This document shows positions 13,313-23,221 of a DNA stretch of 64,000 nucleotides, one piece after another. The position numbers were made by a program, and so were the translations under genes. Position 1 is the first letter of the stretch; the number at the start of each line of letters is the position of its first letter. The DNA lies in NCBI GenBank assembly GCA_037693485.1, contig CM075354.1, positions 91,571,001-91,635,000 on the forward strand, written 5' to 3'. The notes under the pieces are model-generated. The model made no database searches, had not been told where the DNA came from, and was given only the letters and a program-made list of their open reading frames with translations. Source of the DNA: Kitagawia praeruptora (Eukaryota > Streptophyta > Magnoliopsida > Apiales > Apiaceae).

Positions 13313-13812
13313 TGTTGGATATTTTAGTGTAATTGGATTGGCTAGTTGATCAATGTAATCGTAATGTTACATCGAACAAGTCGGGAGAATGCGGAGTGCA
13401 TGCTCTGTTCGAGTTCGTTATGATTTCAGAATTATTGCTTATGAGACATGTCTATTGGCATCAAACACATCTGTTGGAAATGAGATGTGTCTATTGGAAA
13501 AGACACACCTTGAGGTGTGTCTATTGGCATTGGACATGACTGTTGGAAATGAGATGTGTCTATTGGAAAAGACACATCTTGAGGTGTGTCTATTGGCAAT
13601 AGACACATCTGTTGACATCTATAAATAGGTGTGGCATTGATCATTTTAAAAAGGAGGTTCATTTTTGAAATACACAGCAATATACATTCTCTCTTCTTGC
13701 AGATTTTCTGACTTTATCCGATTGAATTATTTGGGTGAACCACAAATAACTTCAATCTGAAAGTGATTACACGACTTCAGAAAAATCCAAGTTATCACCC
13801 AATTCCCCAACA
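13313..13812 (+). repeat. 5' LTR of element E
   Basis: It is 500 bp, TGTTGG...CCCCAACA. It holds a 69-bp-period repeat (about 13470-13607) and a TATAAATAG box at 13620-13628. Transcription would start near 13650, leaving a U5 of roughly 160 bases or less. Confidence 0.95.
13620..13628 (+). promoter_or_regulatory. TATA box of the E LTR
   Basis: TATAAATAG lies in the 5' LTR just after the tandem repeats. An identical copy is in the 3' LTR at 18678-18686. Confidence 0.75.
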
Positions 13813-13813
13813 A

Positions 13814-13839
13814 AGATTGAAGTTATCTGTTTTCTGAAG
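13814..13839 (+). other. Leader of element E, complementary to its own U5 (candidate self-primer or fold)
   Basis: The leader between the LTR end and the gag ATG is only 27 bases. Bases 13814-13826 are the perfect complement of 13746-13758, and bases 13830-13839 are the perfect complement of 13775-13784, both in the LTR. No TGG-starting tRNA primer site is present. Confidence 0.55.
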
Positions 13840-16800
13840 ATGGCAAACTCAGAATCTGCAAGAGACATGACAAGCAAGTTTGCAAAGTTGGACAAGTTTG
13901 AGGGTCAAGATTTTAGAAGATGGCAAAAGAAGATGCATTTTCTATTGACAACGCTGAAGGTTGTATATGTTCTGAGTACCCCCATTCCAGAAGTGGTTGA
14001 GGATGAAACCGCTGAACAAACAAGGAGGCGTTGCAAATGGGAAAACGCTGATTACATCTGCCGCGGTCACATCTTAAACGGTATGTCTGATTCCCTTTTC
14101 GATGTATATCAAAATGTTGAGTCAGCAAAAGAATTGTGGGATTCTCTTGAATCCAAATACATGGCAGAAGATGCTTCTAGTAAGAAGTTTCTGGTCAGTA
14201 ATTTTATGAATTACAAAATGGTCGATTCTAGACCTGTGATGGAACAATACAATGAATTGTTGAGAATTCTGGGACAGTTTGCCCAACACAATCTGAAGAT
14301 GGATGAATCTATCTCAGTTTCTGGTGTTATAGACAAACTACCACCATCATGGAAGGATTTTAAACACTCCTTGAAACATAACAAAGAGGATATGACTCTG
14401 GTTCAACTTGGAAGTCACTTCAGAATTGAAGAGGCTTTGAGGACTCAAGAAATTGAGAATAATCCTAAGGGCAAGAACCAAGTCAGTAACTCTTCTGTGA
14501 ATATGGTTGAAGATGGTGGATCTTCAAAGAATTCTAAGTATGGCAAGGGTGATAAACGAAAGTTTAAAGGAAACAACAACAATTCTTCCAACAAAAAGCC
14601 TAAGATGGCATGTTGGAAGTGTGGCAAACCTGGACATTTCAAGAAGGATTGTCGGGTTGGTAAAGGCAAGCAAGAAAAGCAAAATGCTGGTCCAAGTGGA
14701 TCCAAGGATCCAGAATTGCAACAAGGTCAGATTTTAATGCAAAATTGTAATTCTAGTCAGAATTATATGTCACTAATATCTGAGGCATTTTATGTGCAGG
14801 ATGACAATGTTGCTTGGTGGATTGATTCAGGAGCAACGAGTCATGTATGCAAAGATCTTCGTTGGTTCATAGACTTTCAACCAATCGAAGATGGATCTAT
14901 CTTAAAGATGGGAAATGTTGCAACTGAACCGATCAAAGGACTAGGAAATGTCAAGATAGTTTTTACTTCTGGCAAATGTATATTATTAAATAAAGTGTTG
15001 TATGTTCCTGGGATTCGTAAGAATCTCTTGTCTGGTGTTGTATTGAACAATTGTGGATATAAACAAGTTTATGAAAGTGACAAATATATATTGTCAAAAC
15101 ATGGCTCTTTTGTTGGCTTTGGCTATTTGTGTAATGGCATGTTTATGTTGAATGTTAATACTCCATTTATTGATGAATCTGCTTGCATGGCTTCTATTAG
15201 TACTAGCAATAATTTGAACAAACCAGAATTATGGCATGCTAGACTAGGACATGTACATTACAAAAGAATAAAGGATATGTCTAAAATGAGTCTCATACCT
15301 GCTATTGATTTAGACAATGAAAAATGCAAAACATGCATGTTGACAAAGATAACAAGAAAGCCCTTTAAGGAGGTTAATAGGGTGTCTGGTTTTTTAGAAT
15401 TAATACATAGTGATTTGTGTGATTTCCATTCTACACCATCATTAGGAAATAAAAAGTATGTAGTTACTTTTATTGATGATGCTACTAGATATTGCTATGT
15501 ATATTTATTGCATGCTAAGGATGAAGCTCTTGACTTCTTTAAAATTTTTAAAGAAGAAGTAGAGCTACATCAGAGTACCATGATTAAAAATCTACGTACT
15601 GATAGAGGAGGTGAGTATTATGATCCGGTTTATTTTCAATCTACTGGTATAATACATCAAACCACGGCTCCTTATACACCACAGCAAAATGGTGTGGCAG
15701 AGCGAAAGAATAGGACTTTGAAAGAAATGGTTAATTCCTTGTTATCCTACTCGGGTTTGAGTGAGGGATTTTGGGGTGAGGCTATGTTGACAGCCTGTTA
15801 CTTATTGAATCGAATTCCTAGTAAGAGGAATAAGATTACCCCTTATGAACTTTGGTATAAAGAGTCACCAAAATTGAGTTTTCTGAGAGTTTGGGGATGT
15901 AGAGCAGTTGTAAGACTCACTGAACCCAAAAGAAGAAACTTGGGTGAACGAGGTATAGATTGCATATTTGTTGGTTATGCTGAGCATTCTATAGCATATA
16001 GATTCTATGTGTTAGAATCTAATGACTATGTATCTGTGAACTCGATTATCGAGTCAAGAGATGCTATTTTTGATGAAAATAGATTTACATCTATACCTAG
16101 ACCAAGGGACATGCTTCAGATTTCTTCTAGTAGGAACTCGGTTTCTACTGAAGATGTGAATGGACCGTCTGAACCAAGGAGAAGCACTAGAGCTAGAAAG
16201 GCAAAGTCTTTTGGAGATGATTTTCATCTTTATCTAGTAGAAGGCTCTAGAGATGAAATTGAATATCAATACCAATATTGTTTTCTTATTGAGGAGGATC
16301 CAAATACTTTTAGCGAAGCTATGAAATCTAGGGATGTTGCATTCTGGAAAGAAGCTATCCAAGATGAAATGGATTCTATCATGAATAATAATACTTGGGA
16401 ATTGAGTGATCTGCCCCCTGGCTGTAAAGCATTGGGAAATAGATGGATCTTCAAAAGGAAAATGAAGGTGGACGGTACCATAGATAAGTTTAAAGCCAGA
16501 TTGGTGATCCAAGGTTTTAGACAAAAAGAAGGGATTGACTATTTTGATACTTATGCTCCTGTTGCTAGAACCTCCACTATTAGGTTGTTAATAGCACTTG
16601 CTGCTATACACAACCTTGTCATTCACCAAATGGATGTGAAAACTGCATTCTTGAATGGTGAATTAGATGAAGAGATTTATATGAAACAACCCGAAGGGTT
16701 TGTTATGCCTGGTTGTGAGAACAAGGTGTGTAAATTGAAGAAATCAATTTATGGTCTGAAACAAGCACCAAAGGATTGGCATGATAAATTTGATACTGTG

Positions 16801-17841
16801 GTCTTGTCTAACGGTTATTTTCTTAACCAAGCAGACAAGTGTGTATATAGCAAATTTGATGCTTCTGGTAAAGGAGTTATAATTTGTTTATATGTGGATG
16901 ACATGTTGATTTTTGGGACTGACCAAAATCAAGTGGATAAAACCAAGAAGTTCTTGTCATCTAATTTTGATATGAAAGACATGGGGGAGGCTGAGGTGAT
17001 TCTTGGTATAAGGATCAAGCGAGAGAACAATGGCATTTCAATTTCTCAATCTCATTATATTGAGAAGATTCTTAAAAGATTTAACTTTAAGGATTGTTCT
17101 CCTGTTAGCACTCCTCTTGATCCTAGTATTAAACTCCTACCTAATACAGGTGTTGCAGTATCTCAACTTGAATACTCAAGGGCTATTGGTAGTCTCATGT
17201 ATGCCATGATAAGCACTAGGCCAGATATTGCCTATGCTGTTGGAAAGCTTAGTAGGTATACTAGCAAGCCAAGCACACATCATTGGCAAGCCTTAAGCCG
17301 AGTGTTCAAATACTTGAAAGGAACCATGGATTATGGTTTGACATATACTGGATTTCCTTCGGTTATTGAAGGTCATTCAGATGCAAGTTGGATTTCCAAT
17401 AAGGAGGATCATTCTTCCACAAGTGGATGGGTATTCCTTCTTGGGGGAGGTGCTATCTCTTGGGCATCAAAGAAACAAAGTTGCATTACTGATTCAACGA
17501 TGGAATCTGAATTTGTGGCATTATCAGCGGCTGGTAAAGAAGCTGAATGGCTAAGAAATCTGATTTACGAGATTCCATTGTGGCCTAAACCGATATCTCC
17601 CATATCTATCAGGTGTGATAGTGAATCTGCCTTGTCTAATGCTTATAGACAAGTGTTCAAAGGCAAGTCTAGACACTTAGGTGTTAGACACAGCATGATT
17701 CGTGAGCTAATCACGCATGGTGTTATATCAGTGGAGTTTATAAGAACTCAACATAATTTAGCCGATCATCTAACCAAAGGGTTGAGTAGAGATCTTGTGC
17801 ACAAATCGGCTGTGGGGATGGGATTAAAGTCCATCGAATAA
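13840..17841 (+). CDS. Gag-Pol polyprotein of copia element E (1333 aa, intact)
   Basis: One uninterrupted frame starts 27 bases after the LTR. Gag occupies residues 1-250 (FEGQDFRRWQKKMHFLLTTL). A zinc knuckle CWKCGKPGHFKKDC is at 258-271, and the protease DSGATSH starts near 329. The GAG_pre-integrase block (LWHARLGHVHYKR...CKTC) precedes the integrase, whose likely catalytic residues are D525, D588 and E621 (HSDLCDF, TDRGGEY, NGVAERKN). The RT has MDVKTAFLNG near 931 and YVDDM at 1018-1022. The RNase H includes HSDASW near 1178 and STMESEFVA. The order PR-INT-RT-RH is copia. No lesion is visible, so the product could be functional. It is transcribed from the upstream LTR, the only promoter I see. 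Confidence 0.96.
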   Translation: MANSESARDMTSKFAKLDKFEGQDFRRWQKKMHFLLTTLKVVYVLSTPIPEVVEDETAEQTRRRCKWENADYICRGHILNGMSDSLFDVYQNVESAKELWDSLESKYMAEDASSKKFLVSNFMNYKMVDSRPVMEQYNELLRILGQFAQHNLKMDESISVSGVIDKLPPSWKDFKHSLKHNKEDMTLVQLGSHFRIEEALRTQEIENNPKGKNQVSNSSVNMVEDGGSSKNSKYGKGDKRKFKGNNNNSSNKKPKMACWKCGKPGHFKKDCRVGKGKQEKQNAGPSGSKDPELQQGQILMQNCNSSQNYMSLISEAFYVQDDNVAWWIDSGATSHVCKDLRWFIDFQPIEDGSILKMGNVATEPIKGLGNVKIVFTSGKCILLNKVLYVPGIRKNLLSGVVLNNCGYKQVYESDKYILSKHGSFVGFGYLCNGMFMLNVNTPFIDESACMASISTSNNLNKPELWHARLGHVHYKRIKDMSKMSLIPAIDLDNEKCKTCMLTKITRKPFKEVNRVSGFLELIHSDLCDFHSTPSLGNKKYVVTFIDDATRYCYVYLLHAKDEALDFFKIFKEEVELHQSTMIKNLRTDRGGEYYDPVYFQSTGIIHQTTAPYTPQQNGVAERKNRTLKEMVNSLLSYSGLSEGFWGEAMLTACYLLNRIPSKRNKITPYELWYKESPKLSFLRVWGCRAVVRLTEPKRRNLGERGIDCIFVGYAEHSIAYRFYVLESNDYVSVNSIIESRDAIFDENRFTSIPRPRDMLQISSSRNSVSTEDVNGPSEPRRSTRARKAKSFGDDFHLYLVEGSRDEIEYQYQYCFLIEEDPNTFSEAMKSRDVAFWKEAIQDEMDSIMNNNTWELSDLPPGCKALGNRWIFKRKMKVDGTIDKFKARLVIQGFRQKEGIDYFDTYAPVARTSTIRLLIALAAIHNLVIHQMDVKTAFLNGELDEEIYMKQPEGFVMPGCENKVCKLKKSIYGLKQAPKDWHDKFDTVVLSNGYFLNQADKCVYSKFDASGKGVIICLYVDDMLIFGTDQNQVDKTKKFLSSNFDMKDMGEAEVILGIRIKRENNGISISQSHYIEKILKRFNFKDCSPVSTPLDPSIKLLPNTGVAVSQLEYSRAIGSLMYAMISTRPDIAYAVGKLSRYTSKPSTHHWQALSRVFKYLKGTMDYGLTYTGFPSVIEGHSDASWISNKEDHSSTSGWVFLLGGGAISWASKKQSCITDSTMESEFVALSAAGKEAEWLRNLIYEIPLWPKPISPISIRCDSESALSNAYRQVFKGKSRHLGVRHSMIRELITHGVISVEFIRTQHNLADHLTKGLSRDLVHKSAVGMGLKSIE

Positions 17842-18355
17842 CCTCTCACGTTGAGATACCCAATTCCCATCTAATATGACATTAGGTGCTGAATTCAATG
17901 TGGAAAGCTTAACATTTAGAGATTGGAACACATTAAAGCATCATCCCAAGGTATGTGTTCAGCCCTGCAAGTTAAGGAGGTTGAAGTTTGTCTTCTTAAT
18001 AGTTCTTTTGAAAAATTGCATATGCAGGTGCGAGAATAAAAGAACTACCTATATGAGCATGAAGTTTAGCCGCTTCAAGAAGCTAGGACTTGGCTTTGAT
18101 ATGCTTATGAAGGATTAGGACACTAGGCTAGTAAAAGATAGTGTCAAGTAAGAACATTTGAGAATGTAAATTTATGTGTATATTATCTTCATGTATTCAA
18201 TATGAATAGTAAAGGTTCAATCCATAGTGATACCTTGGTATTCGAATATTTGGAATGTGTAATATACTAATGTGAAATTCAATCGTCACGATATTTCATT
18301 TATGCATAAGTTTGTCGTTTGTTGTGATTTTGTTTAGTTAATCATGGATTACGCT

Positions 18356-18370
18356 AAAATGGGGGAGGAT
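18356..18370 (+). other. Polypurine tract of element E
   Basis: AAAATGGGGGAGGAT lies directly before the 3' LTR, the expected plus-strand primer. The stretch 17842-18355 between pol and this tract is untranslated 3' sequence with no credible gene. Confidence 0.85.
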
Positions 18371-18870
18371 TGTTGGATATTTTAGTGTAATTGGATTGGC
18401 TAGTTGATCAATGTAATCGTAATGTTACATCGAACAAGTCGGGAGAATGCGGAGTGCATGCTCTGTTCGAGTTCGTTATGATTTCAGAATTATTGCTTAT
18501 GAGACATGTCTATTGGCATCAAACACATCTGTTGGAAATGAGATGTGTCTATTGGAAAAGACACACCTTGAGGTGTGTCTATTGGCATTGGACATGACTG
18601 TTGGAAATGAGATGTGTCTATTGGAAAAGACACATCTTGAGGTGTGTCTATTGGCAATAGACACATCTGTTGACATCTATAAATAGGTGTGGCATTGATC
18701 ATTTTAAAAAGGAGGTTCATTTTTGAAATACACAGCAATATACATTCTCTCTTCTTGCAGATTTTCTGACTTTATCCGATTGAATTATTTGGGTGAACCA
18801 CAAATAACTTCAATCTGAAAGTGATTACACGACTTCAGAAAAATCCAAGTTATCACCCAATTCCCCAACA
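18371..18870 (+). repeat. 3' LTR of element E
   Basis: It is 500 bp and identical to 13313-13812. It is preceded by the polypurine tract at 18356-18370. Confidence 0.95.
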
Positions 18871-19280
18871 AAAAGTCCCCTCTTTAAAGTGGACAATTCC
18901 TGGTGCTAAACACCTCAAACCATACCACTTAATCAACTTCGTATATAGATAGTCCTCAAACACAATTAATCCTCGAGACACATAAATCCTCGAATTAAAT
19001 CACTTAGCACATAAATCCTCGAGACAACAATTACCCTCGAATTAATTCACTTAACACATATACACAAAACAGTTAACACCCAAATCATACCTTTAAACCC
19101 TTGAAATCAAATAAGTTAAATAAATTAAAATGCAGGGGATTTTTAGAAAATTTCGGCATGTAGTATTCGTTTATCGGACTATGGGCTCAGCCCCTCCATG
19201 CCAACAAAACAATTTCTAACCCTGCTTTTGATAAAATAAAAGCTGCCTCAACTTGCAGCAACATAAAAGTAAACATATAA

Positions 19281-19400
19281 GAAAAGTACCCGCCCAGACA
19301 TGCGGCAACTAGCACATAAGGAAAAGTATCCGCCCAGACATGCGACAACTAGCACATAAGGAAAAGTACCCGCCCAGACATGCGGCAACTAGCACATAAG
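19281..19400. repeat. Three 40-bp tandem repeats in the D LTR
   Basis: The unit starts GAAAAGTACCCGCCCAGACA and repeats three times with a period of exactly 40. The block is present again at 21404-21523 and 29353-29472 because the LTR is copied. Confidence 0.85.
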
Positions 19401-20080
19401 GAAAAGTAAACTAAGTTTATCCACATTTAAGCCAACACCACGTAGTTGGCACTTATGACTTCTAACAATTACTACGACCCGACTTATACCACTTAGCACA
19501 TAGACATTTACCGATAAGCCAACTCTTATAACTATACCTCATATGACAATAACAATTAGCACTTAGCACTTAGCACTTAACAATTTAAAAATTACAATTT
19601 GGAAACTAACAATTAGCAATTAGCACTTAACAATTACTTGACAACTAACCCAAATATATTATCCGATAATTAATAGTCACTCACTAACAATTAACAATTA
19701 GCAATTTAACAATTAACAATCACTAACCCGAACCTTTAATCGGACTCATAATTAAACTCAACAATTATAATTACAAACATACCTTCCGAATTAAATATCG
19801 AAAATTCAACCAATAATCATAATCTTATAATTTTAGTCTAATTATACCCATTACCACATTAAGCTTTCCATTTAAACTAATTAAACCACCATAATTAACC
19901 TCACAATTAAATCTAATTTAATTACCACAATAATCTTACAATTTAAAATCGATTAAATTACCACAATTTACAACTAATTAAATTCAACAATAAACTAACT
20001 AAATGCGATAATTAAATACATAATTTAAAAATATAGAAATTTATACCATTCGGTTCGTTCCGATACAACCCGCAAAAAAA

Positions 20081-20081
<1 letters not shown>

Positions 20082-20117
<36 letters not shown>

Positions 20118-20222
20118 CCCCGCTGTCTCTCTCCCTCGCTGCTCAGTCGCGCCACCGCGTGGCTTCACCGGAGAGCCGTGCCGCCGCTGCTGCGCTACCC
20201 CCCCCCCCCCCGCGCGCGCGCG
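20082..20222. repeat. CT microsatellite and C/CG tracts in the D LTR
   Basis: A CT run (about 20082-20112) is followed by a GC-rich block and then a run of C and of CG. The same block is at about 22206-22350 and 36808-36955 with different repeat lengths. The open frames here are repeat translations. Confidence 0.85.
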
Positions 20223-22203
20223 CCTCCTCTCCTTCCTCCCCGCGGTTCTTCCCCTCCCTTTCTTCTCCACCAATCTCTCTTTTCTCTCTTCCTCTCTCTC
20301 GCCCCGAGTCTCTCTCTCTCTCCGCTGTTTCTCTCCCCCTTTTCCCGATTGATTGTGCGGCGTGTATGTATGAGCGTGTTTGTGTGTATTGTATGTATAT
20401 ATGTGCTGTGTAGTGTTGTTAACCTAATGGGCTTTAGGCCCAACAACAAATTAAAACACAAAACTAATTACTACGCATTCTGAAAATAATATTTCGTGTT
20501 ATTAACTCTACTTTGTAAAAAAAAAAAAATTCTAGCATAATTAAATACTAGAATATTTTTAAAGACTTTCGGAGAAAGAATTAGAATTAAATCTCAATTT
20601 TCTAAATTGCTATGCATTTTACAAATATTGATAATTTATAAAAACAATTCATAAAAATAATAATTGTGATTCATAAATCACAATTTACAGGGCTTTATTA
20701 AAATACTAAAAACACTATTGTTTTAGTAAAATCTCAGATTCTCGATTTTATATATTAATCGAGTAATTTTTTTGTAAATCCCCAAATAATTAAAATAATC
20801 ATTTTCTAAGGATTTTAAAATCTCTAAATTATTCAGTAATTTAAAATAAAAATCTTTACTAAATAATTTCACATTCCAAAATTAAATCTTTGCACAAATA
20901 AACTATTGACTCGAGGTATCTACTCAGTCAATAAAATTTTAAATAGGAGCACCAGGCTCCACTTAACTGAAAATAATTGAATAATCAAATAATAAATAAA
21001 AAAAAAATTCCTCCTCATTTTAGGAAAACATTATTATTATTGAAATAATAATAAAATCATTTCTTGAAAAATCCGGGTTATTACAGTCTACCCTCCTTAA
21101 AAGGATTCCGTCCACGGAATCAGCTAAGGCCACTACTGGGATTCCTTAACTCTTTCATCATCGACATTTATTCTGCAAAACAGGAGATAGTGTCTCTTCG
21201 TAAACAACTTCTCCAATATCTCAATTCAAACCTCGATTCCCTATCTGACACAATGCAGGGGATTTTTAGAAAATTTCGGCATGTAGTATTCGTTTATCGG
21301 ACTATGGGCTCAGCCCCTCCATGCCAACAAAACAATTTCTAACCCTGCTTTTGATAAAATAAAAGCTGCCTCAACTTGCAGCAACATAAAAGTAAACATA
21401 TAAGAAAAGTACCCGTCCAGACATGCGGCAACTAGCACATAAGGAAAAGTATCCGCCCAGACATGCGACAACTAGCACATAAGGAAAAGTACCCGCCCAG
21501 ACATGCGGCAACTAGCACATAAGGAAAAGTAAACTAAGTTTATCCACATTTAAGCCAACACCACGTAGTTGGCACTTATGACTTCTAACAATTACTACGA
21601 CCCGACTTATACCACTTAGCACATAGACATTTACCGATAAGCCAACTCTTATAACTATACCTCATATGACAATAACAATTAGCACTTAGCACTTAGCACT
21701 TAACAATTTAAAAATTACAATTTGGAAACTAACAATTAGCAATTAGCACTTAACAATTACTTGACAACTAACCCAAATATATTATCCGATAATTAATAGT
21801 CACTCACTAACAATTAACAATTAGCAATTTAACAATTAACAATCACTAACCCGAACCTTTAATCGGACTCATAATTAAACTCAACAATTATAATTACAAA
21901 CATACCTTCCGAATTAAATATCGAAAATTCAACCAATAATCATAATCTTATAATTTTAGTCTAATTATACCCATTACCACATTAAGCTTTCCATTTAAAC
22001 TAATTAAACCACCATAATTAACCTCACAATTAAATCTAATTTAATTACCACAATAATCTTACAATTTAAAATCGATTAAATTACCACAATTTACAACTAA
22101 TTAAATTCAACAATAAACTAACTAAATGCGATAATTAAATACATAATTTAAAAATATAGAAATTTATACCATTCGGTTCGTTCCGATACAACCCGCAAAA
22201 AAA

Positions 22204-22248
<45 letters not shown>

Positions 22249-23221
22249 CCCCGCTGTCTCTCTCCCTCGCTGCTCAGTCGCGCCACCGCGTGGCTTCACC
22301 GGAGAGCCGTGCCGCCGCTGCTGCGCTACCCCCCCCCCCCCCCCCGCGCGCGCGCGCCTCCTCTCCTTCCTCCCCGCGGTTCTTCCCCTCCCTTTCTTCT
22401 CCACCAATCTCTCTTTTCTCTCTTCCTCTCTCTCTCCCCGAGTCTCTCTCTCTCTCCGCTGTTTCTCTCCCCCTTTTCCCGATTGATTGTGCGGCGTGTA
22501 TGTATGAGCGTGTTTGTGTGTATTGTATGTATATATGTGCTGTGTAGTGTTGTTAACCTAATGGGCTTTAGGCCCAACAACAAATTAAAACACAAAACTA
22601 ATTACTACGCATTCTGAAAATAATATTTCGTGTTATTAACTCTACTTTGTAAAAAAAAAAAAAAAATTCTAGCATAATTAAATACTAGAATATTTTTAAA
22701 GACTTTCGGAGAAAGAATTAGAATTAAATCTCAATTTTCTAAATTGCTATGCATTTTACAAATATTGATAATTTATAAAAACAATTCATAAAAATAATAA
22801 TTGTGATTCATAAATCACAATTTACAGGGCTTTATTAAAATACTAAAAACACTATTGTTTTAGTAAAATCTCAGATTCTCGATTTTATATATTAATCGAG
22901 TAATTTTTTTGTAAATCCCCAAATAATTAAAATAATCATTTTCTAAGGATTTTAAAATCTCTAAATTATTCAGTAATTTAAAATAAAAATCTTTACTAAA
23001 TAATTTCACATTCCAAAATTAAATCTTTGCACAAATAAACTATTGACTCGAGGTATCTACTCAGTCAATAAAATTTTAAATAGGAGCACCAGGCTCCACT
23101 TAACTGAAAATAATTGAATAATCAAATAATAAATAAAAAAAAATTCCTCCTCATTTTAGGAAAACATTATTATTATTGAAATAATAATAAAATCATTTCT
23201 TGAAAAATCCGGGTTATTACA

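Larger units (their letters stand above)
13313..18870 (+). mobile_element. Element E: intact Ty1/copia retrotransposon
   Basis: Two 500-bp LTRs (13313-13812 and 18371-18870) are identical in every base I compared. They flank one full-length gag-pol ORF. The target duplication AAAAG is exact (13308-13312 and 18871-18875), and the uninterrupted site is visible in the other D LTR near 28945. The polypurine tract AAAATGGGGGAGGAT (18356-18370) abuts the 3' LTR. All signs point to a very recent, structurally complete insertion. The usual Met-tRNA primer site is absent. Confidence 0.95.
9654..21085 (-). repeat. Left (3') LTR of element D, with element E and a MITE nested in it
   Basis: It matches 25681-37815 almost base for base outside the insertions, for example at the TGTAACGCCCC start, the CT microsatellite near 20082, and the CCGGGTTATTACA end. 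Interruptions are a MITE at 10163-10543 and copia element E at 13313-18870. Short open stretches here recur in the other LTR only because the DNA is duplicated. None looks like a gene. Confidence 0.88.

Noticed and set aside
14445..16524. Minus-strand ORFs inside element E
   Set aside because: They overlap the well-supported gag-pol frame and have no recognisable features.
19281..19400. CRISPR-like array
   Set aside because: Three adjacent 40-bp units without unique spacers inside a plant LTR. They are simple tandem repeats.
20025..20483. Open frames of 80-100 codons rich in Pro/Ser/Arg (also at 22135-22617 and 36730-37214)
   Set aside because: They are translations of CT, C and CG repeats in the D LTR and change length with the microsatellites.
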